This document shows positions 1 through 5,198 of a stretch of DNA of 5,198 bases, piece by piece (position 1 is the first letter of the stretch; each line of letters starts with the position of its first letter). Source of the DNA: an uncultured Thiotrichaceae bacterium (GTDB lineage Bacteria; Pseudomonadota; Gammaproteobacteria; Thiotrichales; Thiotrichaceae); contig CALHAO010000096.1 in assembly GCA_937931765.1 (NCBI GenBank), positions 1 through 5,198 on the forward strand. The letters are read 5' to 3'. A program made the translations under genes and the position numbers. A model generated the notes under the pieces. That model was given only the letters and a program-made list of their open reading frames with translations, was not told the origin of the DNA and searched no databases.

Positions 1-300
1 ACCGCAGAAATCCTCATGCGTTCCCGTTACAGTGCCTATGTGTTGCAAAAAGCTAATTATCTGCATCGTAGCTGGAGTGCGCAAACCCGCCCAACTAAAC
101 AATCCCTGAAAAAAGCTGACCCAATGGCGTGGCTGGGACTGGAAATTATCCGCACGGAAAAGGGCGGGCCACTGGATAACGAGGGTGTGGTCGAGTTTTC
201 CGCCCGTTATCAGGATGGTGATCAATCAGCACAGTTACATGAAACCAGTCAGTTCACCCGTGAGAATGGCCGCTGGGTTTATGTCGAGGGTGACTACTGA
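1..300 (+). CDS. YchJ/UPF0225-family protein, 3' part only
   Basis: The frame is open from base 1 through the TGA at 298-300, so the gene begins outside the window; the ATG at 16 is internal. The visible part reads TAEILMRSRYSAYV, then WLGLEII, VEFSARY and a final ENGRWVYVEGDY. This is the core pattern of the YchJ family, an NTF2-like domain that usually follows an N-terminal cysteine-rich SEC-C zinc motif, which would lie upstream. E. coli YchJ as I recall it carries a second C-terminal SEC-C motif; this protein stops right after the WVYVEG segment, so it is a shorter family form. No biochemical role is firmly known for the family; metal binding is inferred from the SEC-C motif, which is not visible here. 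The stop overlaps the next start by one base, indicating coupled expression with the NRDE gene. Confidence 0.85.
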   Translation, partial: TAEILMRSRYSAYVLQKANYLHRSWSAQTRPTKQSLKKADPMAWLGLEIIRTEKGGPLDNEGVVEFSARYQDGDQSAQLHETSQFTRENGRWVYVEGDY

Positions 301-1064
301 TGTGTTTTGCATTAATGGCTTTGGGGCAACATGCGGATTATCCGTTCGTTCTGGTGGCGAATCGTGATGAGTTTTATGCGCGTCCGGCGTTGGCGATGCA
401 CGAATGGGCGGATGCTGACGGGGTGATTGCCGGGCGTGATCTGGAGTCGATGGGTTCATGGCTGGCGGTGAATAAACAGGATCGGCGTTTTGCGCTGGTG
501 ACGAACGTGCGGGACGGTACGCCGCAAACTGCTGAGCGTTCGCGGGGTTTGTTGATTCGTGATTTGGTGGATTCGGATCTGCCGATGGTTGATTGTCTGG
601 ATACCTTACAGGCTGAGCGGGGGCGATATGCGGGGTTTAATGTACTGGCGGGCTACCTGGATGGGGCTATGTATTATTTGTCTAACCGGAATGTCACTGA
701 GGTTACACCGTTGGTGGCGGGTGTGCATGGCTTGAGTAATGCGGCGTTGGATACGCCTTGGCCTAAGGTGGTGAAGGGTAAACAGCGGCTGGCTGGTTTG
801 CTGGAAGCGGGGATGGTGGAGCCGGAGTCGTTGTTCTCTATCATGGTGGATGGTGAGATTGCACCGGATGAGCAGTTGCCGGAAACTGGTATTGGGCTGG
901 ATAAGGAGCGTTGGTTGTCATCTGCGTTTATTGATCAGCCTGAGTTTGGTTATGGGACGCGTTGTACTATGGTGATTTTGGTGGGGAGTGATGGGAAGGT
1001 GGAGTTGGTTGAGCGGACGTTTGAGGGGGGTGGGGCGGTTTCTGATGTTTGTTTTGAAGTGTAG
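300..1064 (+). CDS. NRDE/TANGO2-family protein
   Basis: A complete 254-residue protein of the NRDE (TANGO2, Ser/Thr-rich T10) family, with the usual family length of about 250. Seen in order: Met-Cys at the N-terminus, VANRDEFYARP (NRDE at 21-24), AGRDLESMGSWLAV at 44-57, TNVRDG at 68-73, SRG at 81-83, GVHGLSNAALDTPWPKV in the middle and YGTRCTMVIL near the end. All are family hallmarks. The invariant Cys2 resembles the exposed nucleophile of Ntn-hydrolase-type folds, but no reaction is established for the bacterial members; animal TANGO2 relatives are linked to haem and lipid homeostasis. No signal peptide or membrane segment is seen, so it is probably cytoplasmic. The start at 300 is supported by GAGGG at 286-290 and by the TGATG overlap with the YchJ-type gene. 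The last 100 bases are strongly G-biased. Confidence 0.9.
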   Translation: MCFALMALGQHADYPFVLVANRDEFYARPALAMHEWADADGVIAGRDLESMGSWLAVNKQDRRFALVTNVRDGTPQTAERSRGLLIRDLVDSDLPMVDCLDTLQAERGRYAGFNVLAGYLDGAMYYLSNRNVTEVTPLVAGVHGLSNAALDTPWPKVVKGKQRLAGLLEAGMVEPESLFSIMVDGEIAPDEQLPETGIGLDKERWLSSAFIDQPEFGYGTRCTMVILVGSDGKVELVERTFEGGGAVSDVCFEV

Positions 1065-1093
1065 TTCGGGGCAGTGTTTGAAAGGCAAAGATA

Positions 1094-1206
1094 AACCCCT
1101 CCCCAGCCCTCCCCTTGTCAAGGGAGGGAGCTTAATCCGGCTTCGTATATAGGTTACAGATAAGCGTCTGGTCTCCTCCCTTGACAAGGGGAGGCCGGGA
1201 GGGGTT
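1094..1206. repeat. Nested inverted repeat (REP/MITE-like element)
   Basis: Left arm 1094-1127 and right arm 1175-1206 are inverted copies. Ten outer bases (AACCCCTCCC) and twenty inner bases match exactly; only a short unequal patch between them differs (CAGC on the left, GG on the right complement). The inner part of each arm is itself almost palindromic around TTGTCAA/TTGACAA with CCTCCC flanks, so hairpins can form within each arm as well as between arms. About 47 bases of unrelated sequence lie between the arms. The element carries no ORF of its own and lies between convergent genes, where such repeats are tolerated. It resembles interspersed C/G-rich palindromic repeats or a non-autonomous element. 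No target-site duplication is evident. It could also act as a two-way transcription end, although no strong T-run follows either arm. Confidence 0.8.
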
Positions 1207-1220
1207 GCTCTTAAGGCTTG

Positions 1221-2057
1221 TTACTTAAAACCCCTAAGCTGCGGCGTATTAAACAAAAGCCCACCCACATATTTAGCACCCTGCGGTGTAAAGTGTCCGC
1301 CATCGAAGGTAATCAAACCCATGTCCTTAGTGAAAACAGGGCAGTCGTTTGCACCACCACAAACCAGTTGATGCTGGTCAACAAACACATTAGCCGGGAT
1401 ACTGGCTTTCAGCATATTGTTAATCTTCAATTGTGGGCCATCGACCTCATTACGTAAGGTTTTTAGTTGGGCTTCCGGCATCCGTGCATATTTACGGATA
1501 TTGAGTTTGCCGTAGCTCTTGCGGCCAATAACCACTAGCTTCTGATCAGGTCTCAGTGCCAGATTCTTGATAGTTCCCGGTAGGCGTTTTGCTGACCATT
1601 CTTTCCAGTTGGATGTCAGTATGACTACATCAGCTTCACTGATCTGTGCTTTAGCCTGTTCCAGTGTGTCGGATTTTGCACAAATGGAAGCGTGGCGTGA
1701 GTCGCGTAAGCCAGTTATATTCTCAGCTCCAAGGTACATCTGGCATACCGTTGGAATATAACGGGTGCTGATCTGGTAGCCGGACATTGAGCCACTTTCC
1801 AGTATCGCGTTATAGAAATCTTGTGCGTGACTGTCGCCGACCAGAATTGCTTTCGGGCGGCTGTCTGACGCATTAAAAGGCTTTTTCATCTGTTTCAGAA
1901 AGCGTGCACGGACATATTCGCCGCTGGCTTTCGGGTCAGCTGCTTTTAGCATGTCGCTGCGGAAATCGGCTGAAGCATTGCTGCTGGCCAGAAATGAAGC
2001 TGCCCCAAGAAGCAGAGTGAGTAATGTTAAAGATGCGAGTGGTTTTAGCATAGCCAT
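1221..2057 (-). CDS. Secreted SGNH-hydrolase-like protein, partner of an O-acyltransferase
   Basis: A 278-residue protein resembling the C-terminal periplasmic SGNH domain of OafA-type acyltransferases, here free-standing. The N-terminus is a classic signal peptide: Lys5, a hydrophobic core LASLTLLTLLLGAASFLA, and a likely cut after NASA (residue 30). Block I is VGDSHAQ with Ser76 as the probable nucleophile. The catalytic Asp/His pair is probably Asp252 and His255 in FDGGHFTPQGA near the C-terminus. A hydrophobic strand ending TSNW (about 147-151) sits in the middle. Cys105, Cys126, Cys233 and Cys239 are the only cysteines and could form two disulfides in the periplasm. I chose the ATG at 2057 over the in-frame ATG at 2114 because AGGA lies 6 bases upstream and the signal peptide then starts at once. 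By family, it would transfer an acetyl group to a glycan or remove one. It follows the acyltransferase-3 gene on the same strand. Confidence 0.85.
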   Translation of the reverse strand: MAMLKPLASLTLLTLLLGAASFLASSNASADFRSDMLKAADPKASGEYVRARFLKQMKKPFNASDSRPKAILVGDSHAQDFYNAILESGSMSGYQISTRYIPTVCQMYLGAENITGLRDSRHASICAKSDTLEQAKAQISEADVVILTSNWKEWSAKRLPGTIKNLALRPDQKLVVIGRKSYGKLNIRKYARMPEAQLKTLRNEVDGPQLKINNMLKASIPANVFVDQHQLVCGGANDCPVFTKDMGLITFDGGHFTPQGAKYVGGLLFNTPQLRGFK

Positions 2058-2063
2058 GGTGAG

Positions 2064-2075
2064 TCCTTTCCCCTT
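2064..2075 (-). promoter_or_regulatory. Ribosome binding site of the SGNH gene
   Basis: On the minus strand the sequence reads AAGGGGAAAGGACTC, with AGGA (2064-2067) six bases before the ATG at 2057. This strong Shine-Dalgarno match decides the start in favour of 2057. The ATG at 2114 would add 19 polar, lysine- and histidine-rich residues ahead of the signal peptide, and it overlaps a perfect palindrome. Confidence 0.75.
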
Positions 2076-2094
2076 ATGTTTTTTAATATGACTG

Positions 2095-2113
2095 TGAAAG
2101 TTGAAAACTTTCA
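2095..2113. promoter_or_regulatory. Perfect 8+3+8 palindrome upstream of the SGNH gene
   Basis: TGAAAGTT-GAA-AACTTTCA on the plus strand is an exact inverted repeat with 8-base arms and a 3-base spacer. It lies 38 bases upstream of the chosen SGNH start and just above its ribosome binding site. The size and symmetry fit an operator for a dimeric regulator, or an A/T-rich hairpin in the 5' leader of the mRNA. No clear promoter boxes could be fixed around it, so the regulatory role is inferred. Confidence 0.45.
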
Positions 2114-2143
2114 TGCGTGCGGGCTGTATGCCCTACATGCGTG
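2112..2143. repeat. Short hairpin flanked by an 8-bp direct repeat
   Basis: CATGCGTG occurs at 2112-2119 and again at 2136-2143, 24 bases apart, a little over two helical turns. Between them, GGGC (2121-2124) and GCCC (2130-2133) can pair around a 5-base loop. The first repeat shares two bases with the neighbouring palindrome. The arrangement could be a binding site with two half-sites in tandem, but short repeats like this can also arise by chance. Confidence 0.35.
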
Positions 2144-2156
2144 TTACAGTGATTTT

Positions 2157-2193
2157 GACAGGAACTGTTTTATGGTAGTTCCGTCCTTTTTTC
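2157..2193 (+). terminator. Hairpin plus T-run, terminator-like, reading on the plus strand
   Basis: GAC (2157-2159) and GGAACT (2161-2166) pair with AGTTCC (2177-2182) and GTC (2183-2185), giving a 9-bp stem with one bulged A and a 10-base loop. CTTTTTTC follows at once. This is the layout of a Rho-independent terminator for plus-strand transcription, yet the genes on both sides run on the minus strand. It would therefore stop antisense transcription heading into the acyltransferase gene. In minus-strand RNA the same stem forms but is followed only by AAAATC, so it should not terminate the acyltransferase message efficiently. Confidence 0.45.
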
Positions 2194-2213
2194 AGACAAA
2201 TAGTGCTGAAGTG

Positions 2214-3338
2214 TTAAGCAAAACGTGCCGGAATGCCTTCTAGCATGATGAGTGCCAGTGCGATGAGTACAAATGCAATACTTCCCATCAATGCCATGAT
2301 GAAAATCTGTTTGCGGCTGAAGTTCTGACGTTGGCGGAAAGGCCGCTCGACAAAGCGCCAGCTAATGAAAGCCAGCACGAATGCCAATACAGCTAGCCCC
2401 AACATGATAACTAAGCCCGGCTCTTCTGCATAATATAACCGAGCGAAGGCAAACATAGGTTGGTGCCATAGATAAGCGCTGTAAGAAACCAGTCCAATGC
2501 CAACTAGTGCCGGTAGTGAGAGTAGTTTGCCTGTCCAGTTGCCCTGGTGGGCAAACAGGATGATCAGCGCTGTTCCCAGAACCGGCAAAATGGCATAGAT
2601 GCTGGGGAAGGGAATGGTGTCGTCCAGCCAGAGTATGGAGGCCATCAATAACCCTAGCCCGGCTAAGCTGAGTACCTGACTCAGTGTACCGGTGGCTTGT
2701 GGTTTGTTGCTCAGATATAAGGCGCAACCCGCACCCGCCATTAATTCCCATGCGCGGCTGGGCAGCAGGTAGAAGTTACCGGAAGCATCATGACGCCAGC
2801 CCCACTCTGCCAGCCCAAGACTGATCACTGCGATGGTGGCGAGAATCGCGGTGACCCAACGTAAGCCTAGTTTCCAGCAGACTAATAATAGTAGCGGAAA
2901 TATTAAATAATATTGTTCTTCAACCGCCAGACTCCAGGTGTGGAGCAGGGGGATGAGTTCTGAATCGGTGGCAAAGTAATCGCTTTCCTGCCAGAACAGA
3001 ATATTGGAGGCGAATACCATGACAGCGATAATGCTGCGCCCGAAGGCGACCAATTCATGTGGGAGTAGTAGCCACCAAGCGAGTGGCAGGCTGACTAATA
3101 TGACAAAAAACAGCGCAGGCAAGATACGTCTGGCGCGGCGCTCATAGAAACCGGAGATAGTGAAATCACCAGTTTCCAGTTCAGCAACAATTATCGAGGT
3201 GATCAGGTAGCCGCTAATAACAAAAAAGATGTCCACGCCAACAAAGCCGCCGCTGAAGCCTTGGATGCCTGCGTGGAACAATATAACCGGAACGACTGCC
3301 AAAGCCCGTAAACCGTCTATTTCTTTTCTGTATTGCAT
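2214..3338 (-). CDS. Acyltransferase-3 (OafA-like) membrane O-acyltransferase lacking a fused SGNH domain
   Basis: A 374-residue integral-membrane protein of the acyltransferase-3 family, which moves acetyl groups from cytoplasmic acetyl-CoA across the inner membrane to surface glycans. Family motifs are clear: EIDGLRALAVVPVILFHAG (6-24, with His22), GGFVGVDIFFVISGYLIT (30-47), FYERRARRILP (64-74), LLHTWSLAVEEQYY (131-144), FYLLPSRAWELMAGA (189-203), YSAYLWHQP (286-294) and FVERPFR (329-335). Around ten hydrophobic segments make up the core. A further one (about 345-366) is followed by EGIPARFA and the stop. Fused OafA-type proteins normally continue from this point into a periplasmic SGNH domain; here that domain is the next gene. 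The start MQYRKEIDGLRA is typical for the family, although no good Shine-Dalgarno is seen before it. Glycan target unknown: LPS O-antigen, exopolysaccharide and peptidoglycan are all possible. Confidence 0.92.
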   Translation of the reverse strand: MQYRKEIDGLRALAVVPVILFHAGIQGFSGGFVGVDIFFVISGYLITSIIVAELETGDFTISGFYERRARRILPALFFVILVSLPLAWWLLLPHELVAFGRSIIAVMVFASNILFWQESDYFATDSELIPLLHTWSLAVEEQYYLIFPLLLLVCWKLGLRWVTAILATIAVISLGLAEWGWRHDASGNFYLLPSRAWELMAGAGCALYLSNKPQATGTLSQVLSLAGLGLLMASILWLDDTIPFPSIYAILPVLGTALIILFAHQGNWTGKLLSLPALVGIGLVSYSAYLWHQPMFAFARLYYAEEPGLVIMLGLAVLAFVLAFISWRFVERPFRQRQNFSRKQIFIMALMGSIAFVLIALALIMLEGIPARFA

Positions 3339-3421
3339 TTTTTACTGGTACTGTCTTAATTAATGATCTGTGCAAGTTTGTTGCCTTCAGTCGTACTAAA
3401 GTTCATTATTTGTGCGGGTAA

Positions 3422-4195
3422 TTAACTCCGAATTCCCACGCCACGGTTTAATAAAGACATGCTCAGCGTTGCTAACCCAATTATAAATGCAATAATAATT
3501 CCGTAGCTCACCGCGATCGGAATATCCGACACACCCAGTATGCCAAAGCGAAAACCATTCACCATATATAGCACCGGATTTAGCATAGAAAAGTTCTGCC
3601 AGAATTCAGATAACATGCTGATGGAATAGAACACGCCGCCCAGGTAGGTGAGGGGAGTCAGTACAAAGGTCGGTACAATCGCAATGTCGTCAAAGCTTTT
3701 GGCGTAGACCGCGTTAATGAGTCCGGCCAGTGCGAACAGAGTCGAGGTGAGCAGTACGATGCTCACCATCACGAAGAAGTGTTTAATGCTCAGGTCGCTG
3801 AAAAATAGTGAGACCAGGGTGACGGCGACACCGACGGTCAAGCCGCGTGCGATACCACCGCTGACAAATCCGGCGAGAATGACCCAGTTTGGCACAGGTG
3901 ATACCAGCATTTCGGCGATATTGCCCTGAAATTTACTGCTGTAAAAGGATGAAACCACATTGCCGTAGGAGTTGGTGATAATCGCCATCATAATCAGGCC
4001 AGGTACGATGAAGTCCATGTATTTATGGCCATCCATTTCACCAATTTGCGGGCCGATCAGGTTGCCGAAGATAACAAAGTACAGTGCAGTGGTAATCACC
4101 GGCGGCAGGATGGTTTGCACCCAGATGCGTGAGAAACGTAATACTTCACGGATCAGGATGGTGTAATAAGCGACCCAGATTTCTTGTTTGCTCAT
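3422..4195 (-). CDS. yadH: ABC-2 type exporter permease, YadH-like
   Basis: A 257-residue inner-membrane permease closely matching E. coli YadH along its whole length. Shared segments include RIWVQTILPPVITTALYF (23-40), IFGNLIG (42-48), FIVPGLIMM (62-70), the run PTFVLTPLTYLGGVFYS (175-191), LNPVLYMVNGFRFG (205-218) and the C-terminal RGVGIRS. Six membrane segments are expected, as in ABC2_membrane proteins; one subunit pairs with another and with two ATPases. The substrate of YadGH is not established; related two-gene exporters move lipids, polysaccharides or drugs. The start ATG overlaps the ATPase stop as ATGA (4192-4195), and GAGGG at 4205-4209 serves as its ribosome binding site, so translation is probably coupled. 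The symbol rests on similarity to YadH as remembered, not on an alignment run. Confidence 0.92.
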   Translation of the reverse strand: MSKQEIWVAYYTILIREVLRFSRIWVQTILPPVITTALYFVIFGNLIGPQIGEMDGHKYMDFIVPGLIMMAIITNSYGNVVSSFYSSKFQGNIAEMLVSPVPNWVILAGFVSGGIARGLTVGVAVTLVSLFFSDLSIKHFFVMVSIVLLTSTLFALAGLINAVYAKSFDDIAIVPTFVLTPLTYLGGVFYSISMLSEFWQNFSMLNPVLYMVNGFRFGILGVSDIPIAVSYGIIIAFIIGLATLSMSLLNRGVGIRS

Positions 4196-5118
4196 GATTT
4201 GCTGCCCTCGACTATATCCATGAATAACTGTTCCAGCCGGTTGGTTTTATTGCGCATACTACTGACTTGTAGTTGGTGTTGATTCAGGTAGCTAAATACC
4301 TGATTCAGTGAATAGTTCTGTTTATTGAATTCGACGTCCAGCGTGGTGGCATCGCGTAGGGATATATTGCAGTGCTCGTCCGCTTCCGGCAGCTGCTTGA
4401 TTGGGTTTTCCAAGTCAAAGACGTAGTTTTCTATATCCAGGCGGTGCAACAGAGTTTTCATGCTCGTGTTTTCAATCAGTTCGCCCTGATTAATGATACC
4501 GATATTGCGACACATGCTTTCCGCTTCTTCCAGATAATGCGTGGTCAGAATAATCGTGGTGCCGTTCTGGTTTAACTCATTGAGAAATGCCCACATGGAA
4601 CGACGGATTTCAATATCAACCCCGGCAGTAGGTTCATCAAGAATCAGCAGGCGTGGCTCATGAATCAACGCACGGGCGATCATCAGGCGACGTTTCATAC
4701 CACCGGATAACTGTCGGGCCTCATCGTGACGCTTTTCCCAGATGCCGAGTTGCTTCAACAAGACTTCCGCACGTTTGGTCGCGGCCACACGCGGGATGCC
4801 GTAATAACCACCTTGATTGATGATGATTTCGCCCACCGGTTCAAACATATTGAAGTTGAATTCCTGTGGTACCAACCCGATTTGCGCTTTGGCTTTCTCA
4901 CGCTGTGTGTCGAGATCGTAGCCGAAGATGCTGACCTGGCCTGAGGTTTTGTTGACCAGTGAGCTGACGATACCGATGGTGGTGGATTTACCTGCGCCAT
5001 TGGCACCGAGCAGTGCATAAAAATCGCCTTGCTGCACTTCCAGATCAATACCTTTTAAGGCCACGAATCCGTTGTCATAGGTTTTTTTCAGGTCACGGAT
5101 AGTTAATGCTGCTGTCAT
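4192..5118 (-). CDS. yadG: ABC exporter ATP-binding protein, YadG-like
   Basis: A complete 308-residue ABC ATPase. Walker A is GANGAGKST (38-46), the Q-loop glutamine is Gln85 in GLVPQEFNFN, the signature is LSGGMKRR (137-144), Walker B with catalytic Glu is LLILDEPTAGVD (157-168), and the switch histidine is His194 in TTHYLEEAE. All catalytic positions are intact. The last 90 or so residues form the variable C-terminal extension seen in the YadG/CcmA-like exporter group. It powers the permease encoded immediately downstream with a 4-base overlap. The start at 5118 is supported by AGGG at 5126-5129 and by the typical opening ALTIRDLKKTYDNGFVALKGI. This is the first gene of the minus-strand cluster visible here; its promoter should lie in 5119-5198, but no convincing -35/-10 pair stands out. 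Confidence 0.93.
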   Translation of the reverse strand: MTAALTIRDLKKTYDNGFVALKGIDLEVQQGDFYALLGANGAGKSTTIGIVSSLVNKTSGQVSIFGYDLDTQREKAKAQIGLVPQEFNFNMFEPVGEIIINQGGYYGIPRVAATKRAEVLLKQLGIWEKRHDEARQLSGGMKRRLMIARALIHEPRLLILDEPTAGVDIEIRRSMWAFLNELNQNGTTIILTTHYLEEAESMCRNIGIINQGELIENTSMKTLLHRLDIENYVFDLENPIKQLPEADEHCNISLRDATTLDVEFNKQNYSLNQVFSYLNQHQLQVSSMRNKTNRLEQLFMDIVEGSKS

Positions 5119-5198
5119 GATTTTGCCCTGTCCGAAGAGGGGGCGGATGTTAGCATGTTTGGTGTGGGTCAGGAAAATTGACTGTTGCTGAGTCGGTT

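Noticed and set aside
918..1187. Minus-strand ORF of 89 codons across the end of the NRDE gene and the repeat
   Set aside because: Its product is Pro-, Thr- and Arg-rich low-complexity sequence, a by-product of the G-rich opposite strand and the inverted repeat; no family resemblance.
1094..1206. CRISPR array or an attachment site at the repeat
   Set aside because: There are only two inverted copies with one spacer, no regular direct repeats, and no cas, integrase or tRNA gene nearby.
1218..1457. Plus-strand ORF of 79 codons over the end of the SGNH gene
   Set aside because: It lies opposite conserved SGNH coding sequence including the DGGH block; no ribosome binding site or family match.
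2058..2114. Longer SGNH start at the ATG at 2114
   Set aside because: It would place 19 polar residues before the signal peptide, lacks a good Shine-Dalgarno sequence and overlaps the palindrome, while the ATG at 2057 has AGGA at ideal spacing.
2362..2751. Minus-strand ORF of 129 codons inside the acyltransferase gene
   Set aside because: It is a shifted frame within a clearly conserved coding gene and has no recognisable domain.
3385..3401. Hairpin CTTCAGT-CGT-ACTAAAG between yadH and the acyltransferase gene, considered as a terminator
   Set aside because: The stem is only 7 bp, has one mismatch or wobble and is A/T-rich; no T-run follows it on the minus strand.
5119..5198. Promoter for the yadGH-like pair
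   Set aside because: A TAACAT-like -10 box can be drawn near 5148-5153, but no -35 box at normal spacing is convincing, so no feature was called.

Overview
The window looks like ordinary chromosomal DNA from a gammaproteobacterium of moderate GC content. The main clues are a two-gene ABC exporter closely resembling Escherichia coli YadG/YadH and the end of a YchJ-type gene. No rRNA, tRNA, CRISPR array, integrase or transposase is visible. I would not name a genus from this sequence alone.

Left part, plus strand (1-1064). The 3' end of a YchJ/UPF0225-family gene enters from outside the window and overlaps by one base (TGATG) a complete NRDE/TANGO2-family gene, so the two are probably translated from one mRNA. 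The end of the NRDE gene is extremely G-rich and C-poor on its coding strand.

Convergent gap (1065-1220). This holds a nested inverted repeat of about 113 bp. Each arm is itself nearly palindromic, and the whole looks like a mobile-derived or REP-like element placed between convergent genes.

Right part, minus strand (5118 down to 1221), read in the order yadG-like ATPase, yadH-like permease (4-base ATGA overlap), an 83-bp gap, an integral-membrane acyltransferase-3 gene, a 156-bp gap, and a secreted SGNH-hydrolase-like gene. The last two together match the two halves of fused OafA-type glycan O-acetyltransferases. Here they are separate genes, and the SGNH half has its own signal peptide and ribosome binding site. 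By inference the membrane protein passes acetyl groups across the inner membrane and the periplasmic SGNH protein transfers them to, or removes them from, a surface glycan. The substrate cannot be read from the sequence.

The gap between the two halves is the most structured non-coding stretch. It has a perfect 8+3+8 palindrome, a small hairpin flanked by an 8-bp direct repeat, and a hairpin plus T-run that points against the genes. The two genes also share one reading frame, separated by only two stop codons. I found no clear new defence or mobile system; the split acyltransferase locus and the nested repeat are the items most worth a second look.
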